DNA from: JABWBD01 sp040768665
GTDB taxonomy: Bacteria; Planctomycetota; Planctomycetia; Pirellulales; Thermoguttaceae
Reading direction: 5' to 3'
NCBI GenBank assembly: GCA_040768665.1
Contig: JAXGMN010000014.1
Coordinates: 225,103 to 289,102 of the forward strand
DNA: 64,000 nucleotides
The position numbers and the translations under genes are program-made. Shown piece by piece: positions 8,142 through 16,589 of the stretch (positions within the stretch are counted from its first letter, which is position 1; each line of letters starts with the position of its first letter). Below the pieces are notes generated by a model. The model searched no databases and was not told where the DNA came from. It saw only the letters and a list, made by a program, of their open reading frames with translations.

Positions 8142-10343
8142 ATGACCCAATTGTCCCCCTTCTACACCGGCCTCGTCGCCGCCGCTTGCCTGCTGAACGT
8201 ATCCTCCGCCGGCGACTGGACCTCCTGGCGCGGCCCCGCGCAGACCGGCGTTTCCTACGAAACGAATTTGCCGTCGTCGACGGACCAGATTCTCTGGCGG
8301 TCCCCGATCGGCGCTCGCAGCACCCCGGCCATCCACAACGGGAGGGTCTTCATTATCAACCTCGCCGGCGAAGGCGTCATGGAGCAGGAGCGCGTCATGG
8401 CGCTCGATTTGTCCAACGGCCAGCCCGTCTGGGAACACCGTTTCGGCGTCTTCCATACCGACATTCCGAACTCGCGGGTCGGCTGGGCGAATGTCGCCGT
8501 CGATCCCGAAACGGGCAACGTCTACGCCCACGGCGTCCAGGGGATGTTCTTCTGCTTCGATCGCGACGGCAAGATCCTCTGGTCGCGTTCGCTGACCGAA
8601 GAGTTCGGCCGGATCAGCGGCTACGGCGGGCGGATCCATACCCCGGTCGTCGACGAAGATCGGGTGATCATCAGCTTCCTCAATTCCAGCTTTGGAAACC
8701 AGGCAAAGGGCGGACACCGCTACCTGGCCATGGACAAACGGACCGGCGAGACGCTCTGGTGGTCGGAGCCGGGCGGTCAGCCGACCGACACCACCTATGC
8801 CGTTCCGGTCGTCGCCGTCATCGACGGGCAGCGGCTGCTCATTGCCGGCAACGCTGACGGCAGCATCTACGCCATGAAGGCCCGGACCGGCGAAAAGGCA
8901 TGGGGCTTCCGCCTCTGCAAGTCGGGCATCAACGCGTCGGTGGTCGTCGACGGGTACCGTGTGTACGCCTCCCACGGAGAAGAGAATTTCGACACGACGA
9001 CGCTCGGCCGCGTCGTCTGCATCGATGGTCGAGGCAGCGGTGACATCACTGAAACAAACGAACTGTGGCGGCACGACGGGATCGAGGCGAGCTATGCCTC
9101 GCCGTTGATCCATGGCGACCGGCTCTACGTGATGAACAACTTCGGCGTCCTCTACTGCCTCAGCGCCGAAGATGGACGGAAGGCCTGGGAGCAAATCATC
9201 GGACGCGTCGGCAAGGGATCGCCCGTGTGGGCCGACGGCAAGATCTACGTCACAGTGGTCAATGGCACGTTCGCCATCCTGGAAGACGCGGGCGACAAAG
9301 CTCGCGTGCTCGACACGATGTCATTCGAATCGTCGAACGAAGCCAGCATCGAACTGTTCGGATCTCCGGCGATCGAGGACGGCAAGGTGGTCTTCTTCAC
9401 GACCGCCGAAGCCATTTGCCTGGGCCGAACCGACGCGAAATCGGCCGAGGGCCGGGTGCCTTCGATGCCGGCCGAGGCGCCCGCGGATCCGTCCGCCAAA
9501 CCGGCGCACGTCCAGGTCCGTCCGGCGGAAGTCCTGCTCAAACCGGGCGAGAAGGTCAGGTTCCACACTGTCGCGTACGACGCCAAGGGACATGAGCTCG
9601 GCCCCATCGACGCCCAGTGGTCGTGCGAAGCTTCCGCCGGCTCGATCGACAGGGATGGAAACTATCAGGCTCCTTCGCAAGGCGGCGGAATCGCGACCGT
9701 GAGCGCCAAAGCGGGTGAGCTGACCGCGACCGCCCGCGTGCGGTTCGTGCCCCAACTGCCGATCGCCGAAGACTTCGAATCCTATCAGGACGGCCAGGTG
9801 CCCTCCTGGTGGATCGGCGCAACGAAAGCCAAGCACGAGGTCGAGACGGTCGACGGATCGAAGGTCTTGAAAAAGTTGGCCGACGCCCGGGGGCCGATGT
9901 TCAATCGGTCCAAGGTCTTCATCACCCCGCTCCTCGAGCCTGGCTGCACGATCGAAGCCGACCTGATGGGAGCCAAAAACGGCCGGCAGCGCGGCGACGT
10001 CGGGTTGATCAACAACCGCTACCGACTCGAGATGTTCGGCCGTGCCAAGCGGATGCGGATCGTCTCCTGGGTGCCCGGCCCGCGGTTTGAAACCCGCCTG
10101 GAGCCCTTCACCTGGGAGGCCGACCGCTGGTACCGAGTGAAGTTCCGCGTCGACGTCGAGGATGGCAAAGGACTGGTGCGGGCAAAGGTCTGGCCTCGGG
10201 ATGAAGCCGAGCCGGGCCAGTGGATGCTTGAAGGCGTCGATCCGCAACCGAATCTCGAAGGCTCCGCCGGCCTCTACGCCTACTCGGCAGCACCACTCTA
10301 CTACGACAACATCCGTATCTACCGGGAAGAGGAAACGAAATGA
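8142..10343 (+). CDS. Secreted PQQ-type beta-propeller protein
   Basis: 733 residues with a signal peptide (hydrophobic to about 22, cleavage near SSA-GD). Residues 25-430 contain repeated PQQ-like propeller blades, for example 'IYAMKARTGEKAWGF' and 'LYCLSAEDGRKAWEQ'. Residues about 445-530 look like an Ig-like domain ('VRPAEVLLKPGEKVRFHTVAYDAKGHE'), and the C-terminal 200 residues resemble a concanavalin/laminin-like carbohydrate-binding fold. Such planctomycete proteins are usually scaffold-like periplasmic or surface proteins rather than proven PQQ dehydrogenases. It overlaps the next propeller gene by ATGA, so the two are made together. Confidence 0.82.
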   Translation: MTQLSPFYTGLVAAACLLNVSSAGDWTSWRGPAQTGVSYETNLPSSTDQILWRSPIGARSTPAIHNGRVFIINLAGEGVMEQERVMALDLSNGQPVWEHRFGVFHTDIPNSRVGWANVAVDPETGNVYAHGVQGMFFCFDRDGKILWSRSLTEEFGRISGYGGRIHTPVVDEDRVIISFLNSSFGNQAKGGHRYLAMDKRTGETLWWSEPGGQPTDTTYAVPVVAVIDGQRLLIAGNADGSIYAMKARTGEKAWGFRLCKSGINASVVVDGYRVYASHGEENFDTTTLGRVVCIDGRGSGDITETNELWRHDGIEASYASPLIHGDRLYVMNNFGVLYCLSAEDGRKAWEQIIGRVGKGSPVWADGKIYVTVVNGTFAILEDAGDKARVLDTMSFESSNEASIELFGSPAIEDGKVVFFTTAEAICLGRTDAKSAEGRVPSMPAEAPADPSAKPAHVQVRPAEVLLKPGEKVRFHTVAYDAKGHELGPIDAQWSCEASAGSIDRDGNYQAPSQGGGIATVSAKAGELTATARVRFVPQLPIAEDFESYQDGQVPSWWIGATKAKHEVETVDGSKVLKKLADARGPMFNRSKVFITPLLEPGCTIEADLMGAKNGRQRGDVGLINNRYRLEMFGRAKRMRIVSWVPGPRFETRLEPFTWEADRWYRVKFRVDVEDGKGLVRAKVWPRDEAEPGQWMLEGVDPQPNLEGSAGLYAYSAAPLYYDNIRIYREEETK

Positions 10344-11797
10344 GACGAATCCACATCGGGTTGTTATCAGCCCTATTGTCTGCGGCCCAATCCGCCCCGC
10401 TCCTTGCCGCCGACTGGATCATGTGGGGCGGCGACCCGCAGCGCAACATGGTCAACGACGCCGAAAAAAACATCCCCGTGAAATGGGACGTCGAAACGGG
10501 CGAAAACATCAAGTGGATCGGCCAGCTCGGCTCGCAGACGTACGGCAATCCGATCATTGCCAACGGCAAAGTCCTCGTCGGAACGAACAACGAGGCCGAG
10601 CGCCAACCCAAGTCGACCGGCGACAAGGGTGTGATCATGTGTTTCGCGGAGAAGGACGGTAAATTCCTCTGGCAGATGACGCACGACAAGCTCCCCTCCG
10701 GCCGCGTCAACGACTGGCCGCAGCAGGGCATCTGCTCATCGCCGGCGGTTGACGGAGACCGGTTCTACTACGTCAGCAATCGCTGCGAACTCGTCTGCGC
10801 CGACCTCGAGGGCTTTCTCGACGGCGAGAACGACGGCCCTTACCAGGACGAGAAGCTCAACAGCAAGATCGACGGCGATATCCTCTGGAAACTCGACATG
10901 ATGGTCGAGCTGGGCGTCTTCCCGCACAACCTGGCCACCAGTTCGCCGGTCTACGACGACAAGTACGTCTACCTCCTCACCGGCAACGGCGTCGACGAGG
11001 GCCACGTCGTTCTGCCGGCACCCGACGCCCCCAGCTTCATCGCGGTCGATAAGGAGACCGGCGAGGTGGTGTGGGAACGAGGTGACCCGCAGGAGCATAT
11101 CCTGCACGGCCAGTGGTCGAGCCCGGCCATGGGCGAGATGGGCGGCACTCGGCAGGTGGTCTTCCCCGGTGGCGACGGCCGGATCTATTCCTGCGAACCC
11201 GACTCTGGCGATCTGCTCTGGTCGTTCCAGTGCAACCCGGAAGGCACCGTCTGGAAGCTCGGCGGTTTCGGCACCCGCAACAACATCATCGCCACGCCGG
11301 TGATCCACGGCAACCGCGTCTACATCGCCGTCGGCCAGGACCCGGAGCACGGCGAGGGCCCGGGGCATCTCTGGGCGATCGACGCCACCAAGCGGGGCGA
11401 TGTGACCAAGTCCGCCGCCGCCTGGCACAACGACGAAGTCACCCGTTCGATGAGCACCGTCGCCATCCACGACGGCATCCTCTACTTCTGCGACCTCAAA
11501 GGGATTTTCCGGGCGATCGACGTCGAAACGGGCAAGACCATCTGGGACCACGACCTGCTCAGCGCCGTCTGGGGCTCGCCCTACGTGGTCGACGGCAAAG
11601 TCTTCATGGGCGACGAGGATGGCGACATCGTCGTCTTCCAGGCCGGCCGCGAGAAGAAGATCCTCGCAGAAACGAACCTCGGCAACGCCGCCTACACAAC
11701 CCCGGTTGCCGCCAATGGCGTTCTCTATGTCACCAGCCGCGACCGGCTTTATGCGATCCAACAAGGCGCCAAATCCGATCCGGAGAAGGTGAACTGA
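10340..11797 (+). CDS. Secreted PQQ-binding-like beta-propeller protein
   Basis: 485 residues. A signal peptide with cleavage after LLAA-D at about 24 is followed by 'WIMWGGDPQRNMV', a typical start of secreted PQQ-like propellers. Blades with W-x-x-D/E-T-G-x-x-x-W motifs recur ('FIAVDKETGEVVWERG', 'IFRAIDVETGKTIWDHD', 'IYSCEPDSGDLLWSF'). No CxxCH heme motif is present. It overlaps the preceding propeller gene by ATGA and the LuxE-like gene by one base (TGATG), so it belongs to the same operon as the acid-activating and reducing enzymes. It may help an exported oxidation step, but catalytic residues are not assignable. Confidence 0.82.
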   Translation: MRRIHIGLLSALLSAAQSAPLLAADWIMWGGDPQRNMVNDAEKNIPVKWDVETGENIKWIGQLGSQTYGNPIIANGKVLVGTNNEAERQPKSTGDKGVIMCFAEKDGKFLWQMTHDKLPSGRVNDWPQQGICSSPAVDGDRFYYVSNRCELVCADLEGFLDGENDGPYQDEKLNSKIDGDILWKLDMMVELGVFPHNLATSSPVYDDKYVYLLTGNGVDEGHVVLPAPDAPSFIAVDKETGEVVWERGDPQEHILHGQWSSPAMGEMGGTRQVVFPGGDGRIYSCEPDSGDLLWSFQCNPEGTVWKLGGFGTRNNIIATPVIHGNRVYIAVGQDPEHGEGPGHLWAIDATKRGDVTKSAAAWHNDEVTRSMSTVAIHDGILYFCDLKGIFRAIDVETGKTIWDHDLLSAVWGSPYVVDGKVFMGDEDGDIVVFQAGREKKILAETNLGNAAYTTPVAANGVLYVTSRDRLYAIQQGAKSDPEKVN

Positions 11798-12903
11798 TGG
11801 CCTCCGTCGAACAGCTTGAAGACAAAACGTCGACAACCGACTATCGCGCTGCCGAAGCCCGCGGACGGCTCGATGCCTGGACCCGCGAAGTCGTCCAGTG
11901 GCATTTCGACCCGGCCACGGGCTGCCCCTTCTGGCTCGATTTCGCAGAGCGTCTCGATTGGGATCCCCGCCGCGAGATCCATACCTTCGACGACCTCGCC
12001 CGGTTTGGCCGCTTCCAGGACGATTGGCTCCGCGGCGGCCCCGTGCGGCGATGGGTCCCCAAGGGCTACGCCGATCGCCCGGTCTACGTCTTCGAAACCG
12101 GCGGCAGTACCGGTGTGCCCAAGACGCGGGTGACGATCGACGATTTTCGGATCGACTATTCGCTCTTCAGCGAAACCCTCGATCCGGCTGCCTTCCCGTT
12201 CGGGGCCAACTGGCTGATGCTCGGCCCTTCCGGCCCACGGCGGCTCCGACTGTCCATCGAGCACCTCGCCCAGGTCCGCGGCGGGATCTCGTTCTGTGTC
12301 GATCTCGATCCCCGCTGGGTCGTTCGCCTGGTCAAGAAAGGGCAAATCGACCAGGTCGAGCAGTACAAGGAACACGTCATCCAGCAGGCGCTGACGATCC
12401 TGCGCGCCGGCCACGACATCCAATGCATGTTCACCACACCGAAGCTGCTGGAAGCCCTCTGCGAAAAGATTTCGCTCCGCCAGGCTGGCATCCGCGGCAT
12501 TTTCTGCGGTGGAACCGAGATGACCCGCCAGTTCCACCGCTTCGCCCGCGAGGAATTGCTCGAAGGCGCCGAGTTCGTGCCAACCTACGGCAATACCCTG
12601 ATGGGCCTGGCCTGCCACAAGCCATTCGATCCGGACGACGACTACATGATCATCTACCACGCGCCGCAGCCACGGGCAGTGCTTGAAGTCGTCAACCCGG
12701 ACCAGTCCGACGAGCCCGTTGCGTACGGCGAGCGAGGCCGCGTCAAGCTGACCACGCTTACCAAAGAGTTCTTCATGCCCAACTTCCTGGAACGCGACGA
12801 GGCGATCCGCACGCCGCCGATTCCCAAGTATCCCTGGGACGGCGTCGGCGACGTGCGGCCTTTCCGGAAGATGGAGATCAACGTGGTCGAGGGGGTCTAC
12901 TGA
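11797..12903 (+). CDS. Short PaaK/LuxE-like acid-adenylating protein
   Basis: 368 residues. The ATP-binding loop is well conserved ('ETGGSTGVPKT' at 100-110), and 'GIFCGGTEMTRQF' and 'VPTYGNTLMG' match the large domain of PaaK/LuxE adenylating enzymes. The C-terminal subdomain of CoA ligases (YRTGDL, GRxxD, catalytic Lys) is missing, which is the size and layout of acyl-protein synthetase LuxE (about 370 residues). The next gene is an ALDH-fold protein about the size of the acyl reductase LuxC. The pair may therefore activate a carboxylic acid, hold it as adenylate or thioester and reduce it to an aldehyde. One-base overlaps on both sides (TGATG) show tight coupling. Confidence 0.7.
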   Translation: MASVEQLEDKTSTTDYRAAEARGRLDAWTREVVQWHFDPATGCPFWLDFAERLDWDPRREIHTFDDLARFGRFQDDWLRGGPVRRWVPKGYADRPVYVFETGGSTGVPKTRVTIDDFRIDYSLFSETLDPAAFPFGANWLMLGPSGPRRLRLSIEHLAQVRGGISFCVDLDPRWVVRLVKKGQIDQVEQYKEHVIQQALTILRAGHDIQCMFTTPKLLEALCEKISLRQAGIRGIFCGGTEMTRQFHRFAREELLEGAEFVPTYGNTLMGLACHKPFDPDDDYMIIYHAPQPRAVLEVVNPDQSDEPVAYGERGRVKLTTLTKEFFMPNFLERDEAIRTPPIPKYPWDGVGDVRPFRKMEINVVEGVY

Positions 12904-14339
12904 TGCTCAAGATTCCCATCCTCCGCGCCGGGCGGTCCTACTTCAGCAAAGAAGTTGTGGACATCCACGACTACGCCTCGCAAGAGCCGGTCGCCCGGGT
13001 CAGCCTGGCCAACCCGGGACTGATCGGCCGCGACCTGCTCGTTGATGCGTGGTCCGACCTTCAGAAGATCTCGGTGGAAGAGTATCTAGGCCGACTGCGC
13101 CAGGCCGCCGGCCACTTCATGAACGACGAACTGCCCGTCGGCGAGAGCGTCCAGTCGCCCGAGGCCTTTGTCGCAGCGCAGTCGGCCACCACGGGACTTC
13201 CCCACGCGCTCTGCCGGCAGAACATGCGAAAGATCGAGGCGGCCATGCTGCACATGGCCGAGATCCTCGACGGGCTGACCGGCGGGCTCGATCCGGCCGT
13301 GCTCGACGCCGGCTACGGCCGCCGCGACGGGCATACCGTCAGCTTCGCCCCTCAGGCCCGCCGCTTCGGAGCCATCCTGCCGGCCAACTCGCCGGGTGTG
13401 CATGCGCTGTGGCTGCCGGCGGTCGCGCTGAAAATGCCGCTGGTCTTGAAGCCCGGCCAGCGCGAACCGTGGACACCGCTGCGGATCTTGGAGTCGCTCC
13501 GCAGGGCCGGAGTGCCGGACTCGGGGTTCGGCTTCTATCCCTCGGGGCACGACGGCGCCGGAGTGATCTTGCGCCGCTGCGGCGCCTCGATGCTTTTCGG
13601 CGGCGGTTCGACCGTCAAGCCATGGCTCGGCGATCCGCGGATCGAGATCCACGGCCCCGGATACAGCAAGATCCTCCTCGGCCCGGACGCGGCCGACTCG
13701 TGGGAGACCTGGCTCGACGTGATCGTCGAATCGGTCGCCTGCAACGGCGGTCGGTCGTGCATCAATGCTTCCAGCATCCGCACCACCTCGCATGCCGACG
13801 AGCTGGCCGAGGCCCTTGCCGACCGGCTCAATTCGATTGTGCCCCGCCGGCGCGACGATCCCGACGCCATCCTGGCCGCTTTCCCCGATCCGGCCGTTGC
13901 CGAGGCAATCGATGCCGCGATCGAGCGGGCCCTGGCCCAAGGCGGCGCGGAGGACGTCACCGGCCGTCGGCGCGGTGCCGGTCGCTTGGCGCGGTACGAA
14001 GGCGGAACCTACCTGCTGCCTACCGTGATCCGTTGCGGCGTCAACCATCCGCTGGCCAACCAGGAGTACCTGTTCCCGTTCGTCAGCATCGTCGAGTGCG
14101 GGGCCGAAGAACTCGTCGAGTCGCTCGGGCCGAGCCTGGTGGTCACGGCGCTCACGCAGGTCCCGGAGCTGGAGCAAGCACTGCTTGCCAGCGCCGGGAT
14201 CAGCCGCCTGAACCTTGGCCCGATTCCCACCACGGTCGTCCAGTGGGACCAGCCTCACGAAGGCAACCTGTTCGGGCACCTTTACCGTCCCCGTGCCTTT
14301 CAACGAGAGAATCTCGAACCGGCCTGTGCGGCGGTTTGA
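12903..14339 (+). CDS. LuxC/aldehyde-dehydrogenase-like acyl reductase
   Basis: 478 residues with an ALDH fold. 'GAILPANSPGVHALWLP' near 156-172 and K183 in 'VLKPGQREP' fit the cofactor site, and 'ACNGGRSCINAS' puts the catalytic Cys at 286. The large N-terminal extension and weak ALDH consensus resemble acylating reductases such as LuxC, which turn an acyl thioester into an aldehyde with NADPH, more than classical aldehyde dehydrogenases. The start ATG overlaps the LuxE-like stop by one base. With the Fe-dependent dehydrogenase at 1005 it would make an acid-to-aldehyde-to-alcohol series. The reverse direction (aldehyde oxidation) is possible. Confidence 0.72.
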   Translation: MLKIPILRAGRSYFSKEVVDIHDYASQEPVARVSLANPGLIGRDLLVDAWSDLQKISVEEYLGRLRQAAGHFMNDELPVGESVQSPEAFVAAQSATTGLPHALCRQNMRKIEAAMLHMAEILDGLTGGLDPAVLDAGYGRRDGHTVSFAPQARRFGAILPANSPGVHALWLPAVALKMPLVLKPGQREPWTPLRILESLRRAGVPDSGFGFYPSGHDGAGVILRRCGASMLFGGGSTVKPWLGDPRIEIHGPGYSKILLGPDAADSWETWLDVIVESVACNGGRSCINASSIRTTSHADELAEALADRLNSIVPRRRDDPDAILAAFPDPAVAEAIDAAIERALAQGGAEDVTGRRRGAGRLARYEGGTYLLPTVIRCGVNHPLANQEYLFPFVSIVECGAEELVESLGPSLVVTALTQVPELEQALLASAGISRLNLGPIPTTVVQWDQPHEGNLFGHLYRPRAFQRENLEPACAAV

Positions 14340-14384
14340 AAGAGACCGTCGTCTGCCGGTCGCCCATCGCGAGAGTACCCAAAC

Positions 14385-14621
14385 ATGAAACACAAAATCT
14401 TCTGGGGCGTCTTTGTTCTCTTACTCATTCTTCACCACGACTGGTGGTTGTGGAACGACGGTCGGCTGGTGCTGGGGTTCATACCCGTCGGCCTGGCGTA
14501 CCACGCGGTGTTTTCCATGGCGGCCGCAGTGCTTTGGGCCTGGGCGGTGTTCGACGTTTATCGGGATATTTTCGAGGCAGCGCCCGAGGAAATCACTCTG
14601 CCGGGAAGGAACAAACCGTGA
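14385..14621 (+). CDS. DUF3311 small membrane protein, symporter partner
   Basis: 78 residues with two membrane helices joined by 'DGRLVLGFIPVGLAYH', the typical DUF3311 layout. Genes of this family sit directly in front of sodium:solute symporter genes, and here the GTGA overlap (14618-14621) joins it to one. It is taken to be the small accessory subunit of the transporter. It lies 45 bp after the acyl reductase, so it can be cotranscribed with the cluster. Confidence 0.85.
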   Translation: MKHKIFWGVFVLLLILHHDWWLWNDGRLVLGFIPVGLAYHAVFSMAAAVLWAWAVFDVYRDIFEAAPEEITLPGRNKP

Positions 14622-16210
14622 TTCCACTGATCATCATCATTGTCTATCTCGGCATCCTGCTCTGGATCGGCCGTTTTGCGCATGTCGGCTTCTCCAAGCA
14701 CACGGCAGGCGACTACTTTGTGGCCAGCCGGACCATCGGGCCATTCCTGCTGATCATGTCGATCTTCGGGACGACCATGACCGCATTCGCCCTGGTCGGC
14801 AGCACCGGTGAGGCCTTCACGCACGGCATCGGGGTCTATGGGCTGATGGCTTCCTGGTCGGGCCTGATCCACTCGGCCTGCTTCTTCCTGATTGGCGTGA
14901 AGCTCTGGTCCTACGGAAACCGATTCAATTTCACCACCCAGATCCAGTTCTTCCGCGACCGCTTCCAGAGCAATACGCTCGGCCTGGTTCTCTTCCCGGT
15001 GCTCGTCGGACTGGTGATCCCGTATCTCTTGATCGGGGTGCTTGCCAGCGGGGCGACGATCGAGAAAGTCACGGTCGGAGCGTTCCCGGCCGCATTCCCC
15101 GCCACCCGCGGCGGGATCCCGAGCTGGTTGGGATCGGGCGCGATCTGCACGGTGGTGCTCATTTATGTCTTCGGCGGCGGCGTTCGCAGCACGGCCTGGG
15201 CCAACGCGCTGCAGACCTGTGTGTTCATGATCCTCGGGGCCGTCACCCTGTTTATCATCGCCGACAAACTCGGCGGGGCGGAGGCAGCGTCGCAGCGGGT
15301 CGCCGAGCTGCGCCCCGATCTGCTCGTGCGAGGCGCCGTTGCCGGCCATCCTGCGCACATCGGCCATCTGCAATTCCTGAGCTATCTGTTCGTGCCGCTG
15401 TCGGTGGCGATGTTTCCGCACCTTTTCCAGCACTGGATGACCGCTCGCAGCGCGAAGACATTCCGCGCGACCGTCATCATGCATCCGGTGTTCATTATGA
15501 TCGTTTGGGTGCCGTGCATCCTGCTGGGGATCTGGGCATCGACGGCCGTCTTCAACGGAAAGTTGATCGTCCCGCCGGACGCCAACCCCAACGCGGTGCT
15601 GGGGCGGATGGTCGGCGCGTTGACCAACGACTACATGACCGGTTTTCTCACGGTCGGCATTTTGGCAGCAATCATGTCTTCGTTGGACAGCCAGTTCCTG
15701 GCGATCGGATCGATGTTCACCCACGACGTCGTGTTGCACCACTGGGGCGAACAGCGATTCAGCGACCGGCAGCGGATCCTGCTGGGGCGGTTCTTCGTGC
15801 TGGCGATCGTGGTGGTCACGTATCTGATCTCGTTGGCCAGCCCCGGATCGGTCTTTGCGCTGGGGGTTTGGTGTTTCAGCGGTTTCGCCAGCCTCTTCCC
15901 GCTGGTGTTTGCAGCCCTCTATTGGAAGCGAACCACCGCCGCCGGAGCGATTGCCTCGGTTCTCACAGCGGCGGTTGTCTGGTGCGGCTTGTTCTTCTGG
16001 TCGATGACCACCGGCAAGGACGAAACACACCTCCTTTACGGCCTGATGCCGGTCTCGCTGATCCTGGCCGCGTCGGCCGTGGCGTTGGTAGGCGTGTCGT
16101 TGGTGACGAAAGCCCCGTCGACCGCCGTGTTGGACCGCTATTTCCCGACGGGCAGAACCCGGTCGGTGAAGCAATCGCCGCTTCCCGCCGCACAAGGAGT
16201 GGTCGGCTAA
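14618..16210 (+). CDS. Sodium:solute symporter (SSS family)
   Basis: 530 residues from GTG 14618, which overlaps the DUF3311 stop; the frame is open much further upstream but that part lies in the acyl-reductase gene. About 13 hydrophobic segments are visible. 'GDYFVASRTIGPFLLIMSIFGT' near 30 and 'TVGILAAIMSSLDSQFLAIGSMFTHDV' near 345 are family hallmarks, the latter holding the conserved SSLDS sodium-site segment. The family includes transporters for pantothenate, monocarboxylates, proline and sugars; next to an aromatic-acid cluster, a monocarboxylate or aromatic acid is the best guess. It is the last plus-strand gene of the region. Confidence 0.9.
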   Translation: MIPLIIIIVYLGILLWIGRFAHVGFSKHTAGDYFVASRTIGPFLLIMSIFGTTMTAFALVGSTGEAFTHGIGVYGLMASWSGLIHSACFFLIGVKLWSYGNRFNFTTQIQFFRDRFQSNTLGLVLFPVLVGLVIPYLLIGVLASGATIEKVTVGAFPAAFPATRGGIPSWLGSGAICTVVLIYVFGGGVRSTAWANALQTCVFMILGAVTLFIIADKLGGAEAASQRVAELRPDLLVRGAVAGHPAHIGHLQFLSYLFVPLSVAMFPHLFQHWMTARSAKTFRATVIMHPVFIMIVWVPCILLGIWASTAVFNGKLIVPPDANPNAVLGRMVGALTNDYMTGFLTVGILAAIMSSLDSQFLAIGSMFTHDVVLHHWGEQRFSDRQRILLGRFFVLAIVVVTYLISLASPGSVFALGVWCFSGFASLFPLVFAALYWKRTTAAGAIASVLTAAVVWCGLFFWSMTTGKDETHLLYGLMPVSLILAASAVALVGVSLVTKAPSTAVLDRYFPTGRTRSVKQSPLPAAQGVVG

Positions 16211-16259
16211 AATTCCGCCGTTGCGATCTGGCTTCGGTTAGGGTCGGCTTCGTGCGCCT

Positions 16260-16589
16260 TCAATAGTGAATCGCGAGCCACACGGTGCGGTGATCCGGCG
16301 CCGTCCATTCCACCCGATGGCGTCGGTGTGCGGGGATCAGGATGTAGTCGCCGGCCTTGAGTTCGACGGCTTCGGTTTCACCGTCGAACCGAATACGGGC
16401 GGCACCTTCCACGACAAGGACCCACTCGTCCTGGTCTTGGTCGTACCAGAACCCCTCGGGTGAGGCGTGGCCCAGGGAAACAATTCGCTCCACTCGAAAA
16501 GCAGCCGTGGTCAAAATCGCCGTGAATAGCTCGTCCGGCAATCGGTTGGGGATGTTCTCAAGTAGATTCCCAGCGGGCGCGGCAGTCAT
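16260..16589 (-). CDS. Cupin-domain protein
   Basis: 109 residues starting at ATG 16589, whose ATGA overlaps the stop of the helicase gene. One cupin barrel is visible: 'DEWVLVVEGAARIRFDG' and 'LKAGDYILIPAHRRHRVEWTAP', with E/H metal-ligand candidates. It is annotated in many bacteria as a phosphoribosylaminoimidazole carboxylase-like or mannose-6-phosphate isomerase-like cupin without known role. A longer upstream frame exists but would lie inside the helicase gene. Confidence 0.78.
   Translation of the reverse strand: MTAAPAGNLLENIPNRLPDELFTAILTTAAFRVERIVSLGHASPEGFWYDQDQDEWVLVVEGAARIRFDGETEAVELKAGDYILIPAHRRHRVEWTAPDHRTVWLAIHY

Noticed and set aside
13049..16210. Apparent 1053-codon fusion ending in the symporter
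   Set aside because: The first half is an out-of-frame reading of the acyl reductase gene; the symporter starts at GTG 14618 with a GTGA overlap.
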